Shown here one piece after another: positions 11,396 to 23,339 of a DNA stretch of 61,332 nucleotides. Source of the DNA: Guyanagaster necrorhizus. Its lineage: Eukaryota > Basidiomycota > Agaricomycetes > Agaricales > Physalacriaceae. The position numbers were made by a program, and so were the translations under genes. The notes under the pieces were generated by a model. That model saw only the letters and a list, made by a program, of their open reading frames with translations. It searched no databases and was not told the DNA's origin. How positions within the stretch are numbered: position 1 is the stretch's first letter; each line of letters begins with the position of its first letter. The stretch is from NCBI RefSeq assembly GCF_019112545.1, contig NW_025064951.1:14898-76229 (forward strand), written 5' to 3'.

Positions 11396-13561
11396 AGCTA
11401 AAGGACTTTATGATGTATGACTAGCAGCTGCTGAGCAGACTGATAATGCTTCTATAGTTATCAATATGTCTAAATTATGCATGCATTTGAATATACCCAC
11501 ATCATCTACCTCACACACCAAAGAATCACCAGAAAACAAGATTCAAATGCCCATAGGCCAAATTGGAGGAGAAGCTCCCATACATTGGCTCAAGCCATTT
11601 AATATTGAGTGGACTTGGAGAGCTGTTCAGGAGGCACCAACAGAAGAAGTGGTAAAGGCCATACTCAAAAACTGGATACACAAAATCTGAGCCAAGGAGG
11701 TCATTGATGAAATAATCAAAGGGATGAGAAAGGCAGAAAGGTGCCAAGCCCTCAAGTGGCTCAATGAGTTACATAGCCTGTGAAGATATATTCAATAATC
11801 TAAAACTCTGGGTCAAGACCTCACAGTCAAGGCCTAAATCGAAATACTTACAAACTGGATCAACCATACAGTCACTATATTAGTTGATAGCAGCTGCATG
11901 GGCAGCTCCATTAACTATGCCCTTATTAACAGGTATCAATTACCAACCAAAGTCACAGCAGCTCCTATTCCCATCTATAATGCAGATAGCATAAAAAATC
12001 AAGCTGGCTTGATCACAGAATTTGTAGAGCTATGACTCACTATCAGAAATCATGCTGAATGAATAGATTTGGCAGTCACTGATCTCAGCTCCAAAGAAGT
12101 GTTCCTAGAGTATGACTGGTTGATCAGGCACAATCTATTGATCAATTGAAAAACTAGAAAGATCACATTTGCTCAGTGTAAATGCTGGAAGCTTCCATTT
12201 GAGTTATCTAATAAAGATTTTGAAGATAGATGGGATGAGGAGATGAAAAATGATGACATCATTCTTGCTGTTAACATATAACAAGAAGCCTATATATGAG
12301 CCATGCATTATGCTAACAACCTGACCACTAAGGCTCATGAACAGAGGAAGAAAAAGATATTTGAAGAGATGGTGCCAGAGTGGGCATGAGATTTCAGGGA
12401 CTTGTTCAAAAAGGAGAACTTTAATGAACTTCCTGAGCCAAAACTATGGGATCACACCATCAAACTAATTCCAAATGCTAATGCCAATCTTGACTGCAAG
12501 ACCTATCCACTCAGCAACAATGAGCAATAGGAACTGGACAAGTTCCTGAATGAGAATCTATTCAGTGGGAGGATTTGACCATCAAAGTCCCTAATTGCCT
12601 CTCCCTTCTTCTTCATCAAAAAGAAGGATGGCAAATTGCAACTGGTTCAAAATTACCACAAACTAAATAAAATGACAATCAAGAACCAATATCTGCTTCC
12701 ATTGATTTCAGAACTAATAGACAAGCTTTAAAAAGCCAAGTACTACACAAAGCTCAATGTACAATAGGGATACAACAATGTCTGGATTAAAGAGGGTGAT
12801 AAGTGGAAGGCCACTTTAAGGACCAACTGGAGACTCTTTGAGCCCAGGATCATGTTCTTTGGACTCACCAATTTGTCTGTCACATTTCAGTGGATGATGA
12901 ATGACATATTCAAAGATCTCATTGCCACTGGAAAGGTCACTATCTACCTAGATGACATTCTTATTATATCAAAAACTGAAGAAGAGTACAGACAGCTAGT
13001 ATGACAAATGCTGGCTCTTATGAGGAAATATAAGCTTTTTCTCAAAGCAGAGAAGTGTGAGTTTGAAGTAATAGAGATGGAGTACCTCAGAGTAATCATC
13101 AGCAAAGGAAGTATTCACATGGACCCAATCAAGATTGCTGAGATAGTTGAATAGCCAGAACTGATGAAAAAGAAGGAGTTGCAATCATTTTTAGGATTTA
13201 CCAACTTCTACCACTGGTTCATCAGAGACTACAGCAAGATTGTCCAACCTATAACACAATTAACCAAGAATGCCTCTTGGGCATGGGATCAGCCCAACAG
13301 AATGCCTTTAATGGCCTCAAATGGTGTTTCATGGAGAACATAGTGTTAGCAATACCAACACAAAATGAAAAGTTCCAAGTAGAAGCAGATGCAAGTAAAG
13401 AAGCTATTGGTGCTGTCCTGTCACAAGAACAAGATGGAAAATGGAGACCAGTCACATTCCTCTCTAAGACCTTACCATCTACTGAGAGGAATTATAAAAT
13501 CTATGACAAGAAATTACTCACTATCATGCTAGCTCTTGAAGAATGGCAACACTATCTGAAG
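11396..13561 (+). pseudogene. pol of element B (protease, RT, start of RNase H), truncated
   Basis: The protease active-site region is near 11879-11920 (V-D-S-S-x-x-G-S-S-I, from a DSG-type motif). A pre-RT linker containing W-D-H-T-I-K-L-I-P-N is near 12440. RT is about 12580-13180, with YLDD at 12945-12956 and the thumb motif F-L-G-F-TNFY near 13190. RNase H starts near 13370 (V-E-A-D-A-S) and ends at E-E-W-Q-H-Y-L near 13556. Integrase and chromodomain are absent because the element is joined to element C there. Confidence 0.85.
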
Positions 13562-15990
13562 TCCTCTCCCAAGAGGATGAAGTTCAATGTGCTGATACCC
13601 TTACTGAGTACATTCAGGAGCAGACACACATCAAGTATGAGGCTATGAGGAAGAACACCCTCTTTGGGTGGTATCTCTGAGCACAAGACACAGCAGACTG
13701 GAGGAGAGGCTCTGGGAGCCTCAGAACCAGTATGCTTATTGGAACCACCACTAACAGCATACTTGACACTCCATTCTGGGAATTTAGCACTCTCACCACC
13801 AAGCCCAACTCCTGGGCAGAGCCAGCTGAGGGAGTCATCCATACAGACAATGTCCACCAGTGAGCATTGCTTGACCTCAATGATGGCCATCTGCTATCTT
13901 ACAGGACTGATATCATTGCAGAGACTGATGATATCCCCATTAGGGGAGATGGTATACCAGCAGACTGAGGAACCATTGGAGGAGATGATGAGAACATCAA
14001 CCTCACTAGCAACATCAGAAGGTTCCTTCATAGGAACTTTGCTGCTCTTTTCCTCTGATCTAGGTTCTATCAAAACTTCCATTGGTATCACAGAACAATG
14101 GCAGCAGCAGCAGAGCAGGAGGCAGTTGAGAAGCAATAGAGGCAGTCTCAGTGGGAGCCTACTCCTTGACCTGGACCCAATGATGCCAGACCTAGCAGCC
14201 AGCCCCAGCACAGTCATCCTGGAGGTTTATGATCCATGCAATAGTTTCCTCCTGAAGAGAAACATGAGCAAAACCATCAACAAGAATGATGAGGATGAGA
14301 AGAAAGATCTTAATGAGGAAGTCGAGGATCTCCTTCTTGAATGGAGAAGCACATGGAATATATACATGCATGAGCAGGAGTTAGCATGGAAGGTATGGAA
14401 GGCATGCCAGAAGGATTTTATGGAGCTGTATCAGGACAGTGCAGCTACATTATGTCTGAATGACATCTGATTGATGTTGCTTATAGGATAAAGGTATACC
14501 ACCACTGATCATATTGAGCATGTGGAAATTTTGCAATGTGTGGCCACTGAGTGAACCATTTTTATTTATAATAAAAGATATTTAAGACACCAGATGGCTC
14601 CATTATCAGCTTACAAGCCTAAGTACAGCATGACACCAAGGCCATAGATGCTAAGCATAGTGCCAAGCAAGCCATCCAATATGGCTCTCTCAATCTGAAT
14701 AGCATCTTCTTAATACTTGTTTGCCATCTTGGCTGTCCACAGCACAGCATCTCAGCTTTCCAGAAGCTGACCCCAACCAAGCAGTCACTATCTAAACCCA
14801 TAGAGGCTACTGATTTGGCAACCATTTGCCAGGCAACCTCTGTCAGATCAAGCCAAAGGCAGTGGAGCAGCTCTAGCAGTTTCCACAGAAGACAATCCTG
14901 AGGCAATCACCCAAGGCTGGACCATCAAGGATGGGCAGATCATGTGAAAAGAAGTACTGCTGCCAGAGAGTCCTGTCACCAATCATGGCTCCCTCCATTC
15001 ATTCTCAGGATCCCTAGCAGGATGGCTGATTCTGCCCTCTGGTGGGATCCCAAACCCTATGCCAACCCTTGCTGCTGATGCTCAAATACTTAACATGAAA
15101 CCAAATCTTATATATGAGCTCTGCTCCTTTAGAGGAGCATCTGATGACATTGATCACTTCTTAACCAACTGTAATTAATATTTCCAAGTATTTGCCTCAT
15201 ACTTCCTCTTTGACATGTACAAGGTGACATTTGCCTTAACTCATATGGAGGACAAGGCAAAAACATGGTGGGTCCTTCTATTTCCCATATTCTGATCCAT
15301 CACATGACAATATCACCAGTATCCCTTGTGGCCAGTCTTTAAACAGATGATCATCAACAAGTTCATGGATCCTGCTATCCAAGAAGTCCACAAATAGAAG
15401 ATGAAGGATTTCAAGATGGCCAATAAACCAGCCACAGACTACTTCGACAAATTATAGTGACTTGGCAAACTTGCTGGAGTCCATAATGATATTGCTGATA
15501 CTGGGTGGATGGTCGAATATATAAAGATAGGAGCCCTGCCCTCCTATCTGAAGATTATCTCAGATATTGGATATGGTATTTCAAAGGGATATGATGAGTG
15601 GAAGGAATGCATTGTCACCATGTACTGAGAAAGACAGTGACAGAAGGCAGAGTCATTCACTCTATCATGGGGGGGACAGAAGAATCAGAGACAGGGCATG
15701 AAGCCCTCCATCTATAATGCGACTATGTCTGCCAAGCCCAACAGCTCAGCCCTAACTTCCTCATATGGCAAGAAGAAAATCAGTATAGGCATGACATATA
15801 CCAGAACAGGTAAGCCAATGGATGTGGATCATCTCAAGAAGGAGAAGAAGTGTTTCAATTGTGACCAAAAGGGCCACATGGCATGAAACTGTCCTCAGAA
15901 GAAGAACAAGGGCACCTGAGAAGACATATGAGCACAGATTGCTGAGTTAATAAAGAAAGAAGAAGATCTCAGGCCAGATACAAAGGCTGA
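13562..15990 (+). pseudogene. gag of element C, 5'-truncated
   Basis: Two overlapping frames are open for long stretches at 13562-14470. The one reading Y-I-Q-E-Q-T...K-Y-E-A-M and then a Q/E-rich stretch matches the Gag of A and I better. The E-V-E-D-L-L-L-E-W helix ending M-E-L-Y is at about 14310-14440. The capsid core is about 15080-15640. The zinc knuckle CFNCDQKGHMA*NC is at about 15851-15894, with an Arg codon turned into TGA. Non-functional. Confidence 0.75.
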
Positions 15991-18900
15991 GGAGATAAAA
16001 GACAGGGCTGAGCAGTGAGTGATTCTGCTGACTCAGCCAAAGTACCAAAGAGTGGTGTGTCACAATCAAATGCTAAATAGACTGACTTTATCTCTGTAGT
16101 ACCATCTATGTCTAAATTATGTATGCATTTGAATATATCTGACATTACCACTCAAACCTGGAATCACCTAAGGAACAAACTCAATTGTCTACAGGCCAAA
16201 CAGGGGCAGAGAGCCCCAAGGGATGGCCAAAACCATTCAACACTCATGCATCATCATTAAATGTTGGTCAAACTAGCACTATAGTATCAACTCAACCACT
16301 TATAGGCCAAACAGGAGCAGAGAGCCCTATCGGTTGGCTAAAACCATTTGACACTGAATGAACTTGGTGATCCATCAAAGACACAAAGAATGAAGCAGCA
16401 GTGAAAGCCATGCTCAGGAACTGGGTCCACAAGACCTGAGCTGAAGAAGTAGTGGATGACATGATCAAAGAGATGAAGAAGGCTGAATGATGTCAAGCCC
16501 TAGAGTGGCTCAATGAACTTCAAGAATCATGAAAGTTTATCTGATAGTCCAAAACCTTGGACTAAGACCTATTGGCCAAAGCCCAAATTGAGATGCTCAC
16601 ATCTTGAAGCACTCATATGGTCACTGCACTAATCGACAGTGAGTGCACTGGGAGTTCAATCAATCATACTTTCATCACCAAGCACAATCTTCCTACTTGA
16701 GTCATGGCAGCACCCATTCCAGTCTATAATGCAGACAAAACAAAGAACCAAGCAGGTTTGATCACTGAATATCTTGAGCTCAGGCTCACCATCAGTGATC
16801 ATTCTGAACAAATCAACTTGGCAGTAACCAATCTAGAAACCAAGAAAATCTTCCTTGGTCACAATTGGCTCATACATCATAATCCACTCATCAATTGAAA
16901 GACCAGATGCATCATCTTTGCCAGATGTCGGTGCTGAAAGATTCTATTTGAGTTATCTGATGAGGATCCTGAAGACTGATGGGATGAAGAGATGGAGGAT
17001 AGCAAAATGATTCTTGCTGTGGACTTACAAAAAGCCATTCACATTTGTGCTGTACACCATGGCAATGATCTTGCAGCAAAGGCTAATGCAGTAAAAGAGG
17101 AAAAGACATTTGAAGAAATAGTGCTGGAATGGGCCCAGGACTTCAAGGATTTATTCAAGAAGGAGAGCTTTGATGAGCTCCCCAAACCAAAACCATAGGA
17201 CCATGCCATTGAACTAATCTCCAATGTGAATGCCAATCTGGATTGCAAGGTTTATCCACTCAGTAACAATGAACAACAGGAACTGAATAAATTTCTTGAT
17301 GAGAATTTGTCCAGTGGAAGGATTTGGCCATCAAAGTCTCTGATGGCCTCTCCTTTCTTCTTTGTCAAGAAGAAGGATGGAAAACTCCAACCAGTCTAAG
17401 ATTACTAGAAGCTTAATGAGATGACAATCAAGAATCATTATCCACTTCTGTTGATTTCAGAATTGATGGACAAACTCTGTGATGCCAAATACTACACCAA
17501 GTTGGATGTCTGATGGAGATACAACAACATCTGCATCAAAGAAGGTGATAAATGAAAGGCTGCATTCTGAACTAACCACAGACTATTTGAGCTGATAGTT
17601 ATGTTCTTCAGGCTGGCCAATTCACCAGCAACCTTCCAGTAGATGATGAATGACATCTTCAAGGATCTCATCACTATGGAGAAGGTCACAATATATTTGG
17701 ATGATATTTTGGTTATGTCCAAAACCAAGGAGGAACACTGACAACTTATATGACAAGTACTAGCCTTGATGAGGAAGCATTGTCTCTTCCTCAAAGCTGA
17801 GAAATGTGAATTTGAGATACTGGAAACAGAATACCTTGGAGTCATTATCAGCAAAGGAAGCATCAGAATGGACTCTGTCAAGGTAGTAGGAGTAACTGAA
17901 TGGCTGGAACCAACCAAGAAGAAGAAACTACAATCCTTCCTCAGCTTCACCAACTTTTACCAATGATTCATTCAGGACTACAGCAAAATAGTCTGATCCA
18001 TAACACAATTAACTGGAAATGCACCATGGACTTGAGGACTCTCACAACAATCAGCATTCAATGACCTCAAATGCTGATTGGCCAAGGATGTTGTCCTGGC
18101 AATACCAACTCAGGACAGAAAGTTCTGAGTAGAGGCCAACTCCAATGAGGGTGCCATTGATGCCATCCTTTCTCAAGAACAAGATGGCAAATGGCAACCA
18201 GTTGCATTCTTATCAAAGGCACTCACTGTCATGGAATGCAACTATGAGATTTACAATAAGAAGCTCCTTGCCATAATGCTCACCCCAGCTGAATGGTGGC
18301 ATTATATCATTGGAGCAGTCCAGATCTTTGAGATCTGAACTGATCATCAAAACTTATGATACTTCTGCCTTCCACAGAAGTTTAATTGCCAACAAGCCTA
18401 ATAGGTCATGGAATTATCCAAATACAAGTATACACTACACCATAAAGCTGGTGTAGCAAACAAGAAGGCAGATTTCCTTAGCCAAAGAGCTGACCATGAT
18501 CAAGGAGAGGATGACAATGAAGAAGTCATACTACTATGACCAGAATACTTCTGAGCAATGATCATGCCTACAGAGGAGGAAATACATGAATGTATCAAGA
18601 GCGCAATCTGAGACCCTCATAAATGAGATCAATAGATTGCTCTGTCCCTTAACCATGAATGGGGACTAAAGAAAGAAGGAGGACTGATCTGCTATAACAG
18701 GCAGATCTATATTCCTAGAGACCAAGAACTCTGAGGTGATATTATTGCCACATGCCATGATCACACAATGGCCAGCCATCCAGACATCACCAAAATGAAA
18801 GAGCTTGTATTACAGGAATATTGGTGGCCTAAAATAGACCATGATATCACCCAATATATCAAGGCTTGTGAGATTTGTCAATAAGGCAAATCCTCAACAT

Positions 18901-20035
18901 AACCTTGGATAGCACCACTTCATCCAAATGAGATTCCATTATCACCATAGACCCACATTTCAGTGGACATGATAACTGGACTTCCAGAAAGTCATGGCTA
19001 TGACACCATTATCATCATAGTTGATTGCTTCTCTAAAGCAATCATTCTGATCACTTGCTCCACAGAGTTGACATCAGAAGGATGGGCAAAGATCCTATGA
19101 GATGAGGTCTATGCCAAATACAGCATGCCACAAGTCATCATTTCAGGTAGAGGACCACAATTTGTCTCCAAGTTCCTAGATGACTTATACTGATTGCTCA
19201 ACATCAAGCAAAATGCATCAACAGCATATCATCCCCAAACAGACAGACAAATGAAATGGGTGAATCAGGAAATTGAAAAGTATCTCCAACTTTTCATCAA
19301 CTATCACCAAGATGATTGGATGGAATGGCTGGCACTTGCTGCTTTTCAAGACAACAACAGGATTTATTTGGCAATAGACAAAACTCCCTTCTTTGTTAAC
19401 TATAGGTGACATTCTCTAGTCATCCAAAGTGAACAAGTATACACAATGACACTGGCATCAATGGATTTTGCCACCACAATAGCAAAAATTCATGACAAAA
19501 CAAAGACAGCCCTTGAAAAGGCTGCATCCACAATGAAGAAACAGTATGATAAACACTGAAGACCAGCTCATAAATATTCAATCAATGACAAAGTTTGGTT
19601 GGATACCAGCAATCTTTATCTTCCCTGTCCAAAACAAAAACTGGCAGACAAATGAATAGGACTATTCACTGTTCTCACCAAAGTTGGTAAATCTGCTTAC
19701 AAACTGTGATTACCAAACACTTGGAAGGTCTATAATGTCTTCAATGAGGCATTATTGACACTATATATCACACCCACCTTTTCAAATCAAGAGTGCCCAC
19801 CTCCATCTCCATCAGAACTGATTGACAATGAAGAATATTATAAAATCAATCAAATATTACACCACAAATTATGCAAAATAAAGGCCTATGGTGGAGGGAT
19901 GACAATAACAGTTGACTATCTTGTCAGTTGGAAAGGATATGACCCAGAATCAAATCAATAGGTCAACAAAAAATACATAGACACAGAAGAAGCCATTCAC
20001 AACTACGAACAGAGACAAAATTGATCAAAGATGCA
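15991..20035 (+). pseudogene. pol of element C (protease to chromodomain)
   Basis: The most readable full-length pol here. Protease A-L-I-D-S-E-C-T-G-S-S-I is at ~16627-16665. RT is about 17320-17960, with Y-L-D-D at ~17692-17703 and the thumb F-L-S-F-TNFYQ near 17940. RNase H is about 18110-18360 (T-D-H-Q-N near 18340). The integrase zinc finger (H-D-H-T...C-E-I-C) is about 18750-18880. The integrase core runs from ~18955 (S-V-D-M-I-T-G-L-P) to ~19400. The GPY-type module is near 19560-19740. The chromodomain, about 19840-20020 (V-D-Y-L-V-S-W-K-G-Y-D-P), would direct integration to marked chromatin. Many TGA stops. Confidence 0.88.
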
Positions 20036-20215
20036 GTCAAAGTCTTTATGATCTTACAACAGATAATGACAGCAGAGGACATATTGGCCACAACTGGTCA
20101 ATACCTCGACAAACACCCACAGAGAAGAAGGGCAGATTGGGACTGGAATGAGATATTGTGGCCCTATCTCACCCATCCAACTTATCCCTAACAAAGCCAT
20201 CAGAACAATAGTCTT

Positions 20216-20228
20216 AGGGAGGGGGTAA
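20216..20228 (+). promoter_or_regulatory. Polypurine tract of element C
   Basis: The purine run agggagggggtaa ends directly at the first base of the 3' LTR, where second-strand synthesis would be primed. The same run, as its complement, abuts the 3' LTR of element F at 27973-27986. Confidence 0.75.
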
Positions 20229-20759
20229 TGTTATGATTTTTCCTATTTTCTTTTCTTTTTACTTGATTTATTCAGGATTGACTCCTATTTCTGCTTAGTC
20301 AGAGTGCCTATCCAGCACTTAGGATCATGGGAAGGCTTAGTCAGCAGCACCACTCTGATTCTACTGTGCTGCTGTAAAGTCTCACAGCAGCACAATGGCA
20401 GAATACCTCTTTTGTCATTGCACAGCAGTAACAGCAGTAACAGCTCAACAGCAGACAATACTCTTTTGTAGGTAGCTTAGTGACACTGGACAAAGTGCTC
20501 CACAGCTTCAGGATGAACAATTAGATAGTTATATCTTTAGAACAGATAACAATTAGTATATAAGTAGTGTAGCTCTCACTGTAGTAACTCCAGCTTCAAG
20601 CTAAAGTTTATTCTTTCACCATCTTATCTTGAGTGACTTGCAATGCCTTAACAACACAGTGCCATCAAACACATCAAGTGGACTCTGACATTTAACCTGA
20701 AGTGCAAGGTTGTGTCAGTTTATCATGTGTTATTAGTCACATAGAATTTGGGCTTAACA
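20229..20759 (+). repeat. 3' LTR of element C
   Basis: 531 bp, starting TGTTATGATTTTTCC and ending CTTAACA. A TATATAA box is at 20557-20563 and the family motif agcttcaagctaa is at 20592-20604, 35 nt from box start to motif start. The poly(A) signal-like aataaac/gtttattc segment seen in the family follows. It is longer than the 437-472 bp of most other LTRs here. Confidence 0.88.
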
Positions 20760-21060
20760 CTTAAGACTGGAGTACATCAGTGTGTACTACTGCCTTAAAT
20801 ACTGTCTAAAGAACTCTATACTCTACAGGTGACTATTGTCTGCTTTCCATGCCCCCTGCTTATTGTCTGGGATAACAATGACTGTGCCCTTGCTTTTATT
20901 TGTTATTATTGCTCTGCTATACCATTGCTATGGTGAGTTTTTCATATGCCACAGTTCCTATCATGTTCAAGATGTGAGATGGTGATAGTTACCACATTGT
21001 TTCTTGTCATCCTATTGTGCATTGATGAATAAGACATAGCCATAGTGTCATCATGTCTTC
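20760..21060. other. Presumed 3' end region of the pogo-like transposon
   Basis: No coding potential recognised. It lies between the C 3' LTR and the last readable codons of the pogo-like transposase. The far terminal inverted repeat could not be matched to the right end at 46693. A cag-start candidate after a TA at about 20836 is too weak to claim. Confidence 0.3.
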
Positions 21061-22285
21061 TTCATCTTTTGTAAGGTTGGCCTGAGGTTGGGATTGGTAA
21101 GCATCTGCTTACTAAGTGTCAGCAGGTTATAATTTAGAGGCAAAAATTGTGACACTTCCACTGATTTTTATGTGGCATCAGCAAGCTGCATAGTCTTGAG
21201 TTGATTGATATCATAGATTCCAGCAGGAGAGATATCACTATCATAATGATCAATAGCCCAGTAGATGTAGTTCAATCAGTAATAGGCCTTAAAGCAGTGA
21301 ATGATGCCAGCATCAAGTGGCTGGATGTGTGAGATCATGTTAGACTTGAAATTCTCAACAGTTATATATTGCAGATCATCTTCAGAAACAATGTGTGCTG
21401 AGAAATTGTCTTATAATAGCAAGATATTTCTTTTCTTCATCTGCAGCTCTGCATTCCATCTCAATATCCATTTCTTATAGAGAGCTGTCATCATTCAGGC
21501 TTTTGCATTATTATGGTAGTAGAAGCCCAGCTGCATGCCTGACTTCTTTTGAAAAGAATGAGGTTTATAGGCTTTTCTGATGAAAGGCACTTTCTTGTCA
21601 GAGCCATTGGCATTTACAGTGAATGCATATGTCAAGCAAACTGTGCTTCCCTTAATACCAGAATGCTTTTTGTCAGCAAGATCACTGTCAGAAGGCATAC
21701 TGTATTTTTTTTCAGTTGGATATTTTTACAAAGCCAGTGTACTTACTCATAGAATAAGCTTGTTTCATCCATGTTATAAATATAATACAGCTTGTATTTA
21801 GCTAAGATTGTTTTGATGCACTCTCATTCTTCATTCATCTCAGTGAGATCAGCAGATCCAGCTTCACTATATTGCTTGAATTCCTTTAAATTGTTCTGCT
21901 TCTTGAATTTTGACAGCCATCCAGAGCTCAAGTCTAGTCTCTCATCCTCTGGTACTCTCTTCAAACCCACAAGTTTTGGCACAAGACTTTATCATTCATC
22001 AAGATACCATCTGCTATTGCTTTTGTGACTTATAAATCCATCATCTCAGTTATCTCTAGATGCTGAGTTTGATGCATGCACTTCACTTGGTAGCTATTTA
22101 CTCCATTTTTTTTGTGCTCCTCTCTCCACTTATCTTCTGCCTTCATCTATATATTGACAAGCAGCTGTTTGATTTTAAAATGTGGATATTTAGCATTGAA
22201 ATGCCTTGCCATCTTAGATTGATTTCTTCCATTGGCATGATATCAATCAAGGACCTCAATGCACTGCTGCAGAGTTGCAAGCTTG
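21060..22285 (-). pseudogene. pogo-like DDE transposase, C-terminal part
   Basis: Read from 22285 downwards: end of the psq-type helix-turn-helix (G-R-N-Q-S-K-x-A-R-H-F), a Tc5/CENP-B-like helix region (S-G-W-L-S-K-F-K near 21900), then the DDE_1 domain. The first acid is in Y-N-M-D-E-T-S-L-F at about 21765. The strand T-Y-A-F-T-V-N-A-N-G-S-D-K-K is near 21600. The second acid is in D-N-F-S-A-H-I-V near 21390, followed by N-M-I-S-H-I-Q-P-L-D-A-G-I-I near 21310. When intact it would cut and paste the element. Frameshifts and stops make it inactive. Confidence 0.85.
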
Positions 22286-23227
22286 TGTTACATGCATGCC
22301 ACTGGTTTCTGTTCACCTTGACCAATCTAGAATTCAACTGCCAAGTTCCACCAGCCTTCAGCTATTCCACACTACTACTAATTTCATTTTATCTTTATCA
22401 TTTCACATCTATATTTCACATTGTAGTATTTAGACCCCAAATATGGTAGCAAATAGTTGACACCAAAGCCCAATAGACTCTAACTCAGAATTAGCTACTG
22501 CTAATATATTGTTATGATTTTCCTTTTTCTAACCTCTATTTATGCTTAGTCAGGGCATCTAACCCAGCATGCAGGGGCATGAGACAAGACTTAGTCAGCA
22601 CAAACATGATGAAGGTCAATCATCCTGGAAGCCAACAACGACCACAGACAATACTCTTTATGTATGGTAGTGATGCTCAAGGACAAGAGGACAATAACCA
22701 GAGAAAACCTACAATAGACATACAGTATTATTAGCAGAGTCTGTACAGTATTTAAGGGAATGACCCCAACAGGTCGAAACTCCAGTCTCAAACTAAAGTT
22801 TATATTCACCATTCTACCTCGAGTCTATACCTGACCTTGAGTCACATCAAATAGGAAACACATCAGTGGACTCAGCTGATCCCTCAAAGTGCAAAGGGAT
22901 GACTGTTTACCATGTGCCACTATTCACATGATGCTTGGGCCTAACATATATTAATTATATATAATTGTCATAGATACTCAGTTTGAATATCAACTTAGAT
23001 AGCTATCTACACTTTGTGCTCACTTCAGTTTCTCTCTCTCTCTCTTTCACTGGATTCTGCTCTGAAGGACATTTCTCTTCACTTCTCTGACAGAACTCCA
23101 TTCTGTCAAATCCAAATCCTTGGACCTTGACTCAAGAGTAATATTGCCAATAGCTTCATTAATGCCCACACACTCTATCAGTCTCTGCATGTGCACTCAA
23201 GCTCAATTATTCAGCATGTTTCTAATA
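22286..23227 (+). repeat. 5' LTR of element E, split by a solo LTR
   Basis: Begins TGTTACATGC and ends CTAATA (decayed TAACA). About 500 bp remain after removing the nested solo LTR plus one 5-bp duplication; the partner at 45447-45934 is 488 bp and lacks the insertion. It includes a short TC repeat near 23030-23046. Confidence 0.9.
22510..22946 (+). repeat. Solo LTR in the E 5' LTR
   Basis: 437 bp, TGTTATGATTTT...CCTAACA, with perfect 5-bp duplication tatat at 22505-22509 and 22947-22951. The 3' LTR of E at about 45660-45690 shows the uninterrupted site. Confidence 0.95.
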
Positions 23228-23243
23228 GTATATTCAAACTTAA

Positions 23244-23256
23244 ACTCTTGAGTCAA
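23244..23256 (+). promoter_or_regulatory. Candidate self-complementary primer site of element E
   Basis: actcttgagtcaa is the exact reverse complement of 23127-23139 within the preceding LTR, but it starts 17 nt after the LTR end and has no TATA box at the usual distance. It is a weaker case than in the A/F/I family. Confidence 0.35.
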
Positions 23257-23339
23257 AAAGTTTCTACATTATGTCCACTATATTCACCCCATCCACAAAA
23301 GCAAATTCTGAACAAACTTAGCCTATCCATTCCAACATG

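Larger units (their letters stand above)
1..13561 (+). mobile_element. Ty3/gypsy element B, 5' LTR outside the window, 3' half of pol lost
   Basis: Plus-strand chromodomain-type Ty3/gypsy element. Bases 1-139 resemble the leader between LTR and gag of element I at the right end of the window, so the 5' LTR should lie just left of base 1. The order gag, zinc knuckle, protease, RT and start of RNase H is readable. At about 13561 the RNase H sequence stops and gag of element C begins. Element A interrupts gag at 816-9013. CpG is nearly absent and frames are broken mostly by C-to-T or G-to-A stops. Confidence 0.85.
13562..20759 (+). mobile_element. Ty3/gypsy element C, lacking 5' LTR and gag N-terminus
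   Basis: Plus-strand member of the same family as A, B, F and I. It begins abruptly inside gag at the junction with B and runs through pol, chromodomain and polypurine tract to a 531-bp 3' LTR. The junction could be an unequal recombination or a deletion between two tandem or nested relatives. The first 5 bases after the 3' LTR (20760-20764) are cttaa; the partner flank cannot be seen. Confidence 0.85.

Noticed and set aside
13664..14470. 268-codon plus-strand open frame as an independent gene
   Set aside because: It lies in gag of element C; an overlapping frame matches Gag of relatives better, and the open frame is favoured by loss of CpG-containing stops. Kept only as part of gag.
20836..20890. 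Left terminal repeat of the pogo-like transposon starting cag after TA
   Set aside because: Only scattered matches to the right end; not enough to define a terminus.
23029..23046. TC microsatellite as a regulatory element
   Set aside because: A short simple repeat within the E LTR, shorter in the partner LTR; no sign of function.
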